NCBI GenBank assembly: GCA_002839375.1 | Contig: PGXY01000011.1 | Span: 186,001-250,000 of the forward strand | Direction of reading: 5' to 3' | Length of the DNA: 64,000 nucleotides | Origin: Spirochaetae bacterium HGW-Spirochaetae-1 | GTDB taxonomy: Bacteria; Spirochaetota; UBA4802; UBA5550 | Part shown: piece by piece, positions 27,393 through 35,344 of the stretch | Layout of the letters: every line of letters begins with the position of its first letter | Numbering within the stretch: the first letter of the stretch is position 1 | Program-made: the position numbers and the translations under genes | Notes under the pieces: model-generated | What the model was told of the DNA's origin: nothing | Seen by the model: the letters and a program-made list of their open reading frames with translations, nothing else | Databases searched by the model: none

Positions 27393-27857
27393 TTAATTAT
27401 TCTCTTTCTCCGCCGGATTTCGCACGGCATGAACGGCATTGATTGATATTTCATTTGCCCCTATTTTGAGTTTGATCTGCTCATCGGCATAGAAGACCGA
27501 TGATACGGGACCGGAAATACGAGTATTGGTTACCGGATCAAGAGCGTCCACTACCTTGCCGAGCATATTGAAGGCCTGGGTTGATTCGGAACTTCTGATG
27601 AGTGAATGTATTTCCTTGTTAAGATTTGTAATTTGTTCCAGGGATGAGAACTGAGCCATCTGGGCTACAAATTCCTTGTCTTCCATGGGCCTTGTGGGGT
27701 CCTGGTGGCGCAGTTCCGTGACAAGCAGTTTCAGAAAGGAATCCTTGCTCATCTGGTTTTTTTCACCCTCGAAATTGACGCCGATTTTTTTATTCGCCTC
27801 GTTTACCTGTATCTTCGCTCTGCTCAACTCCGTGGAGTTCATCATAAATTCACTCAT
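27393..27857 (-). CDS. flgD: Flagellar hook-capping protein FlgD
   Basis: 154 aa. FlgD caps the growing hook and is needed for FlgE assembly. MSKDSFLKLLVTELRHQDPTRPMEDKEFVAQMAQFSSLEQITNLN is the conserved N-terminal FlgD region; the short C-terminal part lacks the large Ig-like domain of enterobacterial FlgD, as is usual in spirochaetes. It lies 9 bp after fliK and 67 bp before flgE on the same strand. Confidence 0.94.
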   Translation of the reverse strand: MSEFMMNSTELSRAKIQVNEANKKIGVNFEGEKNQMSKDSFLKLLVTELRHQDPTRPMEDKEFVAQMAQFSSLEQITNLNKEIHSLIRSSESTQAFNMLGKVVDALDPVTNTRISGPVSSVFYADEQIKLKIGANEISINAVHAVRNPAEKENN

Positions 27858-27866
27858 GTTTTTCTC

Positions 27867-29297
27867 CTATATGACTATATTCAAGGCGCCGTTGTGCATT
27901 GCCGATGAATTCACTGCATATGAACCGCTCATCTCTTCCGCTTCCTGGGGAAGATAGACAAGGTTTCCGTTGTTCTTTTGGCTTTCGCCGGTGTTCTCTT
28001 TATTGTCTCGTACGTTGACCTGGAATTCGCCCACGCTTATACCGGCGTTTTCAAGCTGCTCCTTTACAAATGAGAGGTTTTCCAGAAGAAGCTGTTTCGC
28101 TTCATTGGTTTCGACAAGGAAGCGGCCGTTGATGGTTCCCTGATCGAGGCCGAGATGCACGTTTACATTTCCCAGCTCCTTGGGGTTCAGTTTTATATCA
28201 AAAGTGCCATTGCGGCTGTCCCTGACCGTTACTTTCGCTTTATCGATGACATCCTGGAGCTGTTCCCGGAAAAGGTTGTTCCGTTGAGCCGCTGCATGGT
28301 TGTGCGGGGACTGCAGGGATTGAGGGCTGCTGCTCCTGTCAAATTGAAAATCCAGGCCCGTACGTGAATCGGAGGATACGGTTATTTTTATCCCCTCGTT
28401 GTGCTTGTCCGTATTGTTTAGCACGGCATTTTCCGCGGTATCGGGACGTTGATTATTTTTCTTGTCAAGAGATGCCGTCTCTACGGTGTGATGCGGGGCG
28501 GAATTGTTTCTGCCTTCGGATTTTTTTGCCATTCCCTGGAGAAGCTTTTCAAAATCGGCAACGAGGTTTTTCAGGTCCGGTTTCTGCGCCTTCAGTTTCT
28601 CATCGAGGCTGTTAAGAAGCGACTTCAGGTGAGCCAGGAGCTGTGTCTGGACATCCTTCTTGTTATGCTGTTCATTGCCGAGAGATATATCCTTAAGCTG
28701 TTTTCCAAGTTCTTTCAGCGATGACTTCAACGCATCAGTTTCCTGTTTTCCCGCCAGGTTCATGGTGCCGAGTATGGCTGTCAGGGCAGCTAATTTATCC
28801 AGGAGTTTTTTGGATTCACTTATGGTGTTACCGATAGAAGTCTTGATATCCTGATTCTTGTCGTGAATAAATACCGGTGTTGGTTTCTGTGCCAGTCCCA
28901 GGTTGTCTTTCTGTACTTTCTTTTCAGCAGTGGTAACTGGTGCGGATTTACGGGTATCATCGGTTTTTTTCGTATTATTGCCGGCTTGGATCGTGTCATT
29001 TTCATTTTTCTGCGGGAGTCTGTCCGCGCCGGATGTAGGGGGCTGACTATCATTGCCGACGCGGCTGTCCTGGACGGGCCTGCTCAGGGCGGCATTGTCT
29101 GTAGATTGTCTGTCCGGAACGGGATTGTCTGTCCGGAGCTGGTTGTTGAATGAATCATCCACATTCCTGATCTGGTTGTTCAGGATGTTGTCGAATGTAC
29201 CGGGATCCATGCTCCGTTCACTGTTATTGAGCAGTGTCTGCCCCATGGGCATATCAATGCTTCTTTTTAGTTCATGTATTATTGCAGGATTCATCAT
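27867..29297 (-). CDS. fliK: Flagellar hook-length control protein FliK
   Basis: 476 aa. The long, polar, Asn/Asp/Gln-rich N-terminal two-thirds acts as the molecular ruler. The conserved C-terminal domain is visible at about residues 350-440: LNPKELGNVNVHLGLDQG followed by LLLENLSFVKEQLENAGI, the Flg_hook region that switches the export apparatus. Homology in the linker is low, as normal for FliK. It is the first gene of the minus-strand operon fliK-flgD-flgE. Confidence 0.88.
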   Translation of the reverse strand: MMNPAIIHELKRSIDMPMGQTLLNNSERSMDPGTFDNILNNQIRNVDDSFNNQLRTDNPVPDRQSTDNAALSRPVQDSRVGNDSQPPTSGADRLPQKNENDTIQAGNNTKKTDDTRKSAPVTTAEKKVQKDNLGLAQKPTPVFIHDKNQDIKTSIGNTISESKKLLDKLAALTAILGTMNLAGKQETDALKSSLKELGKQLKDISLGNEQHNKKDVQTQLLAHLKSLLNSLDEKLKAQKPDLKNLVADFEKLLQGMAKKSEGRNNSAPHHTVETASLDKKNNQRPDTAENAVLNNTDKHNEGIKITVSSDSRTGLDFQFDRSSSPQSLQSPHNHAAAQRNNLFREQLQDVIDKAKVTVRDSRNGTFDIKLNPKELGNVNVHLGLDQGTINGRFLVETNEAKQLLLENLSFVKEQLENAGISVGEFQVNVRDNKENTGESQKNNGNLVYLPQEAEEMSGSYAVNSSAMHNGALNIVI

Positions 29298-29463
29298 AGC
29301 TCATCCCTGAATTTGAAAATACGTGCCGAAACTCCATTTTACATTTATTAGTATCGTGCGATTTATCATTTTACTGAATGGAAATTTACATTAATTCTTA
29401 TGTGAAAAAATTATAATGGATGTACAGTGTTAAAAATAACATATATAAAATAATATTTTTTTC

Positions 29464-29492
29464 TTGACCAGTTGCCGGTACAGTTATATTTT
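29464..29492 (+). promoter_or_regulatory. Candidate promoter of the small cytochrome gene
   Basis: TTGACC (29464-29469), a 17-bp spacer and TATTTT (29487-29492), 35 bp before the start codon. Confidence 0.45.
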
Positions 29493-29526
29493 ATGTTTGC
29501 TCTAAAGTATATTTGAGAGGTAGTGT

Positions 29527-29757
29527 ATGAAAAAGGGTATTGTAGTATTAACTTCATGTATTTTTCTTTTTGCCGCCGTTTCACTGTTTGCCAACGGCAA
29601 GCTCATGACAGCCCACAAGAACTATAAGGGCTTCAAAGTCATAGCAAAGTGCACGGATTGTCATAACACAACAACAAAGCTGGAAAAGAAAAAAGGGCAG
29701 GATTTTAAAGCGCTTTTAAAAACTGCAAACTGCGCGGGAGCCGGCTGCCACAAGTAA
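29527..29757 (+). CDS. Small periplasmic c-type cytochrome
   Basis: 76 aa with a signal peptide (cleavage near LFA-NG) and a mature part of only about 54 residues. There is one canonical haem c motif, CTDCH, and a second, C-terminal CAGAGCH, in which four residues separate the cysteines, a known variant haem site. Two haems are therefore possible. It would act as a periplasmic electron carrier; the partner is not evident. GAGAGG precedes the ATG, a candidate promoter lies just upstream and a strong terminator follows. Confidence 0.8.
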   Translation: MKKGIVVLTSCIFLFAAVSLFANGKLMTAHKNYKGFKVIAKCTDCHNTTTKLEKKKGQDFKALLKTANCAGAGCHK

Positions 29758-29760
29758 GAT

Positions 29761-29792
29761 AAAAGCCTCCGGTACGACCGGAGGCTTTTTTT
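29761..29792. terminator. Rho-independent terminator after the cytochrome gene
   Basis: A 13-bp perfect stem (29761-29773 with 29777-29789, loop ACG) followed by a T run. Confidence 0.9.
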
Positions 29793-29844
29793 ATGGTTTT
29801 TACACTTGCCGCATACATCCACACGGCATTTCTCCTCGTTTTAA

Positions 29845-29858
29845 GGGGCTCTGACCCT
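29845..29858 (+). repeat. GGGGCTCTGACCC repeat copy
   Basis: One copy of a second short repeat family, also present at 54210-54249 and 55515-55530. Confidence 0.45.
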
Positions 29859-29912
29859 CATTTAGCTGAAATGTATTTGACATTGATTATCCGCCTTGCA
29901 TGAGTTATTCCC

Positions 29913-30467
29913 ATGGCTGAACAAATCGTTAAACTGACCCATGAGGAGATAAAATCTGCTCGTCCCGCCCTGGAGGACCTGAAACTCCTGGAACGGCTTC
30001 CCGTGTCGGTCATAGCCGAGAATATAAGGAGTCTTTATAACGTGGGGTCTCTCTTCAGAACCTCGGACGGGGCCGGCGTGGAGCACCTCTATCTCACGGG
30101 CTATACGGGGTATCCTCCCAGGAAGGAGATAGATAAAACGGCCCTGGGGAGCGTTGAAAGCGTTCCCTGGACGCATTGTCCCGATACAGCCGGGTCAATT
30201 CTCAATCTGAGGGCACAGGGATATCAAATTGTAACACTTGAACATACGGACAGGAGCGTTCCCTATACCGAGGCTCCATACCGCTTTCCTCTCTGCCTTG
30301 TCCTGGGAAATGAGGTATCGGGTATAACCGATGATATAGTAGCAAAAAGTGATCTCTCCGTGGAAATTCCCATGTTTGGTGTCAAACAATCGCTCAATGT
30401 TTCTGTCGCCTACGGGATAGTTGTTTATCACCTGGTGCAGGAGTATAAGGGAATCTCTAATAACTAA
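29913..30467 (+). CDS. SpoU/TrmH-family RNA 2'-O-methyltransferase
   Basis: 184 aa SPOUT methyltransferase. The three motifs are NIRSLYNVGSLFRTSDGAG (motif 1), LVLGNEVSGI (motif 2) and SLNVSVAYGIVVYH (motif 3). These enzymes methylate the 2'-hydroxyl of tRNA or rRNA using S-adenosylmethionine. Without an N-terminal RNA-binding extension it resembles TrmH/TrmL-type tRNA enzymes, but the target base cannot be told. There is no strong ribosome-binding site at ATG 29913. Confidence 0.9.
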   Translation: MAEQIVKLTHEEIKSARPALEDLKLLERLPVSVIAENIRSLYNVGSLFRTSDGAGVEHLYLTGYTGYPPRKEIDKTALGSVESVPWTHCPDTAGSILNLRAQGYQIVTLEHTDRSVPYTEAPYRFPLCLVLGNEVSGITDDIVAKSDLSVEIPMFGVKQSLNVSVAYGIVVYHLVQEYKGISNN

Positions 30468-30501
30468 ATTTGGGAAGCTCCCTTGTGGGCACAAATAGCA
30501 G

Positions 30502-30577
30502 AAAAACCAGGTTTAATCCCCACTAACTCCCCCTATTAGGGGGAGAATGAAAGAGGGGGTTGTAAAACCTGGTTTTT
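30502..30577. repeat. Nested inverted repeat, MITE-like
   Basis: Outer arms AAAAACCAGGTTT (30502-30514) and its exact reverse complement (30565-30577); inner arms CTCCCCC (30527-30533) and GGGGGAG (30539-30545). It may be a small mobile element or a structured 3' end for the SpoU gene. A REP-like TTGCTCTGAGCAGG follows at 30597. Confidence 0.5.
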
Positions 30578-30741
30578 AGAGATGCCCATAAAAAAGTTGC
30601 TCTGAGCAGGTAAAATTGATTTTTTTGTTGTTGCAATGAAACAATTTAATGATTTTAGTGTACATTAAAATAACTGATGTTTAAGTACAGTGATCAGGGT
30701 CTGAAATCACCGGTGTTATGGTGAAAGAATGGAGGCAGGAT

Positions 30742-31587
30742 ATGTGGGATTATACTGATAAAGTAAAGGAATTATATATACACCCCAAAAACGTTGGGAA
30801 AATTGATAACGCCGATGCTGTTGCCGAGGTGGGAAGCATTGTCTGCGGAGATGCCCTGAAGCTGTATCTTAAAATAGATGCGAATCATGTGATCACCGAA
30901 GCTAAATTCGAAACCTTCGGGTGCGGCAGTGCCATTGCCTCGTCCTCGGCCCTCACTGAGATGGTTGTCGGCAAGACCGTGGAAGAGGCGGAAAAAATTA
31001 CCAATCAGGATATCGCCAAATTTCTTGGGGGACTTCCCGAGGAGAAAATGCATTGCTCGGTCATGGGCAATGAGGCGCTGGAAAAGGCCATCAAGTCATG
31101 GCGGGGCGAGGATATTTCCCACGATGAAGACGTGGAGGGTGAGATCGTATGCCAGTGTTTCGGCGTAACCGATCCTCTCATAAGAAAGGTCATCCGGGAA
31201 AATAATCTGAAGTCCATCGAGGATGTGACGCACTATACCAAGGCCGGCGGTGCCTGCGGTGCCTGTATCCATAAGATCGAGGATATTCTCAATGAAGAAC
31301 TGGACCAGGCAGCTGTCACGGCTAAAAAACCCGATTCACGCAAGCCCCTGACGAATATCAAGCGGATGCAGCTCGTCGAGGAAACCATAACGGATGTTAT
31401 ACGCCCCGAACTTCAGAAAGACGGCGGCGATATTGAGCTGGTGGACATGGACGGGAAAAAGGTTTTTGTTGCTCTCAGGGGGAGCTGCTCCAACTGTGTG
31501 GTGTCCAGCGTGACACTGAAGAACCTGGTGGAAGCGAAACTCCGCGAGTTCGTCGAAGAAGATATTGAAGTGATAGAGACGCGGTAA
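30742..31587 (+). CDS. nifU: NifU, three-domain Fe-S cluster scaffold
   Basis: 281 aa with the full NifU layout. The IscU-type scaffold (residues 1-125) has Cys at ~35, 61 and 105. A central BFD-like [2Fe-2S] domain has CQC at ~137-139 and CGAC at ~172-175. The C-terminal Nfu domain contains GSCSNCV. It receives sulfur from NifS and passes Fe-S clusters to apoproteins. The start at 30742 has GGAGG 7 bp upstream; an ATG at 30718 lacks a site. nifS follows after 27 bp. No nitrogenase gene is in the window, so this pair may be a general Fe-S system. Confidence 0.93.
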   Translation: MWDYTDKVKELYIHPKNVGKIDNADAVAEVGSIVCGDALKLYLKIDANHVITEAKFETFGCGSAIASSSALTEMVVGKTVEEAEKITNQDIAKFLGGLPEEKMHCSVMGNEALEKAIKSWRGEDISHDEDVEGEIVCQCFGVTDPLIRKVIRENNLKSIEDVTHYTKAGGACGACIHKIEDILNEELDQAAVTAKKPDSRKPLTNIKRMQLVEETITDVIRPELQKDGGDIELVDMDGKKVFVALRGSCSNCVVSSVTLKNLVEAKLREFVEEDIEVIETR

Positions 31588-31614
31588 CCGGGCATATCCG
31601 GCAAGGAGACATAG

Positions 31615-32805
31615 ATGGAAAAGGTCGTGTATCTGGATAACAACGCAACAACCATGGTTGACCCGGAAGTGGTCGATGCCATGCTCCCCTTTCTCTCGAA
31701 GAGATATGGCAATCCCTCAAGTATGCACAGCTTCGGCGGAGATGTGGGAAGGGATGTCGTCAGGGCCAGGGAACAGGTGGCCCGCCTGCTTGGTGCCGAG
31801 CATGATTATGAAATTGTGTTTACCGGCACGGGTACCGAGAGTGATAATTATGCCATCATGGGAACTATTTCCTTCTATAGGGACAGGCGTCATATCATAA
31901 CCTCCCGCGTCGAGCATCCGGCCATACTCTCGCTTTGTAAAAAGCTGGAGCGTGATGGATACCGCATAACCTATGTACCCGTGGACAGGGAGGGGAACCT
32001 GGACGTTCAATTTCTGAAATCATCCGTTGATGACGATACGGCCATTGTGTCGATTATGTACGCCAACAATGAAACCGGAGTCATTTTTCCCGTGGAGGAG
32101 ATCGGTGCATTTTTGAAAGAGAGGGGCGTCCCCTTTCATATAGACGCCGTTCAGGCAGCGGGAAAGATTCCTATCGACGTCAATAAAATCAACTGTGATC
32201 TCCTCTCCATTTCCGGACATAAATTTCACGCGCCCAAGGGAATCGGCGCACTGTATGTGCGCAGGGGGACCAGGATGCGGCCTATGATGTACGGTGGCCA
32301 CCAGGAAAAGGGGAGGCGTCCCGGAACGGAAAATGTACCGGGAATAATAGCCCTGGGCAAGGCCGCGGAGCTTGCCATGGAGCACCTGAAAGATGACAGG
32401 GAGATGCAGCGTCTCCGCGACAAGCTCGAGAAGGGACTGCTGGCGAAATTCGGCAACTCACATCTCAACGGAAACCGCGACAGGAGAGTTCCCAATACAA
32501 CGAACATCGGATTTGAATATATCGAAGGCGAGGCAATTTTGCTGCTCATGAACGAGTTTGGTATCGCCGCTTCCTCAGGCTCGGCCTGCTCATCGGGGTC
32601 TCTGGAGCCTTCCCATGTGCTTCGTGCCATGGGCGTTCCTTTTACTTCCGCACACGGCTCCATCCGCTTCAGCCTGAGCCGCTTCAGCGTTGAAGAGGAG
32701 ATAGATCATGTCCTGTCAGTCATGCCGGAAGTAGTCAACCGCCTGCTGGAAATTTCACCCTACTGGGACAATGAAAAGAAACAGGGTCTGCCCATCAATC
32801 TCTGA
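31615..32805 (+). CDS. nifS: Cysteine desulfurase NifS
   Basis: 396 aa PLP enzyme that removes sulfur from cysteine and hands it to NifU. The N-terminal YLDNNATT, the PLP lysine in SISGHKFHAPKG (about residue 204) and the catalytic loop SSGSACSSGSLEPSHVL with Cys near 327 are all present, as in group I (NifS/IscS) desulfurases. AAGGAG precedes the ATG. It is co-transcribed with nifU. Confidence 0.95.
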   Translation: MEKVVYLDNNATTMVDPEVVDAMLPFLSKRYGNPSSMHSFGGDVGRDVVRAREQVARLLGAEHDYEIVFTGTGTESDNYAIMGTISFYRDRRHIITSRVEHPAILSLCKKLERDGYRITYVPVDREGNLDVQFLKSSVDDDTAIVSIMYANNETGVIFPVEEIGAFLKERGVPFHIDAVQAAGKIPIDVNKINCDLLSISGHKFHAPKGIGALYVRRGTRMRPMMYGGHQEKGRRPGTENVPGIIALGKAAELAMEHLKDDREMQRLRDKLEKGLLAKFGNSHLNGNRDRRVPNTTNIGFEYIEGEAILLLMNEFGIAASSGSACSSGSLEPSHVLRAMGVPFTSAHGSIRFSLSRFSVEEEIDHVLSVMPEVVNRLLEISPYWDNEKKQGLPINL

Positions 32806-32865
32806 CGCGAATTGAGTCGTATCCTCAGGCTTTGGAGAAATGCCGGTGGCGAGAGGCCTTAATTT

Positions 32866-33444
32866 TCAGCTGATGGCGAGGCGGAGATACGGTGTATCTC
32901 CATCGCAGCTCCGGCACCGGCTGCCGTCTTTTGTCGGGTATGCCTCGCCGCAATCGGGGCACAGTGCAACGGGTCCCATTTTTTTTCGGCGTAATTTTTC
33001 CGGTTCAACGCGCACTTTCTGTATGCTGAGAAGGTCATGGCCGGCCTGCTTTATCTGACCCATCAGAAGATCGTAATCCTGCTCCTTTTTCGTTTTCAGC
33101 TTGAGGAACCAGCTGTTCACCTCGGGCCAGTTTTTCAGCTTGTCCATATCAAGATATACCCGTATTCCTTCACCGCTGTTCTTTTCGAACAGGGTCACAG
33201 CGAATTTTCCGAAGCCGAGGACGGTGAGCCAGCCGTTACCGATGGTGCATGGCGTGAGCAGCTGAATGGCGTCGGGGAGACATACGGGCGTTTCGCATAT
33301 GGCATCGAAGAAATCGCCCTCTGGAAGGTTTTTAAGGGCCAGGTCCACCATGAATCCGCCGATGATGAGGCCCGGGGCGGCACTGCCGTGAAAAGATGTG
33401 ACGATTCTGACATACTCTTCATAGGAATAGGTGCCTATATTCAT
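32866..33444 (-). CDS. FmdE-family protein with C-terminal zinc ribbon
   Basis: 192 aa. The FmdE opening SFHGSAAPGLIIGGFMVD is followed by a C-terminal zinc ribbon (CPDCGEAYPTKDGSRCRSCDG; four Cys). FmdE was named from tungsten formylmethanofuran dehydrogenase, but in bacteria it occurs without that enzyme and near molybdate/tungstate transport genes. Here it sits directly downstream, on the same strand, of the remains of such a transporter (33465-33921). AAAAAGGAG precedes the ATG. Confidence 0.85.
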   Translation of the reverse strand: MNIGTYSYEEYVRIVTSFHGSAAPGLIIGGFMVDLALKNLPEGDFFDAICETPVCLPDAIQLLTPCTIGNGWLTVLGFGKFAVTLFEKNSGEGIRVYLDMDKLKNWPEVNSWFLKLKTKKEQDYDLLMGQIKQAGHDLLSIQKVRVEPEKLRRKKMGPVALCPDCGEAYPTKDGSRCRSCDGDTPYLRLAIS

Positions 33445-33464
33445 AAATTAAAACTCCTTTTTAG

Positions 33465-33921
33465 TTAATACACCAGGGACAGCCGGGGTTCCCTCGCTGC
33501 TCTGGCCATTGGGGCATCCGATACCGGGCGACTCACGGTCTGCTTCATCCAGTCCGTGTCAATCTTACCCTGGACAATGCGAAGTATTTCATCGGCCAGA
33601 TACAGTGCCTCATTAATGTCATGTGTGACATATATGATGGTAACAGCCCTTGCTGTCCACTTCGGAGTAAACCGCCGACAGGGCGCAGAATGACGCATCT
33701 ACGAATTCACTCGAGGCATACTGAAAGGACCGTGCTATATCCTGTGCGGTAACCAGCGTGATGTCGGTATTTTTTCCGAATTGTGCAGCCAGTTCTTTAA
33801 AGGGCCTGATAAAATTGGTTGCCGAGGGTATGCTTATTTTTTCCTGTGCAGGGGAAGCAGGGTGATCAGTAAGAACAGCTATGGCAAGTAGGAATTGCCA
33901 CATTCTAAACGGTTTGTTCAT
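33465..33921 (-). pseudogene. Decayed molybdate/tungstate ABC transporter (modA-modC remnant)
   Basis: Two out-of-frame fragments lie head to tail. The upstream part (about 33650-33921) begins with a signal peptide and ATNFIRPFKELAAQFGKN, the mature start of a ModA/WtpA-type binding protein. It then jumps to AQDIARSFQYASSEFVDASF, so the middle of the gene is missing. The downstream part (33465 to ~33650) reads IIYVTHDINEALYLADEILR, the H-loop end of an ABC ATPase; its Walker A, Walker B and signature motif are absent. No permease remains. This looks like large internal deletions in a modABC-type operon. Confidence 0.75.
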
Positions 33922-33986
33922 GTCTTCTTGCTTCGCTTTCATTGATATAATTACATATGCCAAAAATAACATAATAAATAATTATG

Positions 33987-35342
33987 TCAATAATTAATCA
34001 ATTCACTCCGGTGCCGGTGAAGGGCATGCTGTATTTCAGGACTCATGAACTTCCTCATCATGGGGCCCGACAGGTGAGTGTGGACATCGATGCCTTCCTT
34101 TCGCGTTGAATCGGGCATGAAAAGCAAGGACCAGGGGACGGGATAGGTGCCGATGGTGATCCAGAAGGGAGCGCCGCTCCCGAAGTCGGCGCCATAGCCA
34201 TTATACGGAGCATCGCTGGAGATGAAGAGGTCGTCCCTGAAGGGATCATAGTCGGCGAATACCCTGAGAAGCTCACCCTTGCGGAAGCGGTGACGGAGCC
34301 AGGCCATCTGTTCGTTGATGGCGCCCTGGTCTATGGCATTCACCTGCTTTCTGCTGATAGCGGCGACCTGCGAAAGGGGCGCCCGTACCAGGGTTTCGTG
34401 GTCCAGGTCCAGGATCATGTGGAGTGATGCATTGCCGAAAAAATGTTCCGGAAGCGGGGGATGGCATTTTTTCCGTATATTGGCCACGAAGAGCAGCCTG
34501 CGGCGGTCTTTGTCTTTGTCCTTTAACGAGGCCATGACCTGCCAGAGATGGCCGCAGAGCGCGTCGTTGGTGGAAATCCGCTGCGTTTCGCCCGTATCTG
34601 ACCGGGATGCTGCCTTTTTCATATTATCAAGTTCCCCTCGCGTGAAATGAATTATTTCACTGTGTATGCTTCTCTTGCTGCGGAGAAACTGCACGGCCGA
34701 GCGCAGCATGCCGCTCCGGGAGAGGACACGGAATCCGCGGTGATGCCGGGGATAATTCTCCAGGGCCATTTCATTTTCAAGAAGCATGCGGTCATGGCAG
34801 GGCGGCTCAAAGGGCAGTCCCCGATGGGTCCGTGCCCAGGAGTCTATAAAGTGGAAGTAGCTTTCTCCGTCGGCGATGCTGTGGAGAATGCTCACGCCCA
34901 GTACGGAGCCTCCTCCCTGCATGTGTGTCAGTTTGATTGTAGCCAGGGGATAGTTCCTGTTTTTTACCTTCCAGGGGACAATATCATCGATGAAACGGCG
35001 GGATATATCCTTGGCGTGATTGGCTGGACCGTAATCTGCCATGGGCATGACGGAATGAGCTACGGTGAAGCGAAGGCCGTGGTCATTGCAATGGACATAC
35101 TGTTGCCCTTTTCTTTTATCGTTCCGGAGTCTTCCCGTGAGCACGGGGAATTCCTTCAGTGTTTTCACAAGGGACGCCTTCAGGGATTTCTCATCCAGGC
35201 TGTTCCGGAAAAAAAAGGCGAAGCCTATGGCGTATATTCCTTCGTATATGTCAAGAGAGGTCAGAGGGACAATTCCTTTGTCGTCCGTATCTCCTCGTAT
35301 CAATTCGACCACTGTTTTCATTGACGTCTTCCCGGTGACCAT
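33987..35342 (-). CDS. BAHD-like acyl-CoA-dependent acyltransferase
   Basis: About 451 aa, the usual BAHD length. The catalytic HxxxD motif is H154-SIA-D158, followed by G. A second motif DFGSG about 230 residues later matches the structural DFGWG of plant BAHD enzymes. These transfer an acyl group from CoA to an alcohol or amine. BAHD proteins are mainly known from plants and fungi, with bacterial relatives less studied. It is coupled to the previous acyltransferase (the ATG follows 2 bp after that stop codon). It is the last gene of the left biosynthetic arm. ATG 35342 is preferred over TTG 35348; ATG 35321 is possible. Confidence 0.75.
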   Translation of the reverse strand: MVTGKTSMKTVVELIRGDTDDKGIVPLTSLDIYEGIYAIGFAFFFRNSLDEKSLKASLVKTLKEFPVLTGRLRNDKRKGQQYVHCNDHGLRFTVAHSVMPMADYGPANHAKDISRRFIDDIVPWKVKNRNYPLATIKLTHMQGGGSVLGVSILHSIADGESYFHFIDSWARTHRGLPFEPPCHDRMLLENEMALENYPRHHRGFRVLSRSGMLRSAVQFLRSKRSIHSEIIHFTRGELDNMKKAASRSDTGETQRISTNDALCGHLWQVMASLKDKDKDRRRLLFVANIRKKCHPPLPEHFFGNASLHMILDLDHETLVRAPLSQVAAISRKQVNAIDQGAINEQMAWLRHRFRKGELLRVFADYDPFRDDLFISSDAPYNGYGADFGSGAPFWITIGTYPVPWSLLFMPDSTRKEGIDVHTHLSGPMMRKFMSPEIQHALHRHRSELINY

Positions 35343-35344
35343 GA

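Noticed and set aside
30742-32805. Part of a nitrogen-fixation cluster
   Set aside because: Only nifU-nifS are present and such pairs also serve general Fe-S assembly; no nifHDK or other nif gene is nearby.
33465-33698. Intact small ABC ATPase gene
   Set aside because: Only the H-loop end of the ATPase is present; Walker A, Walker B and signature motif are missing, so it is scored as part of a pseudogene.
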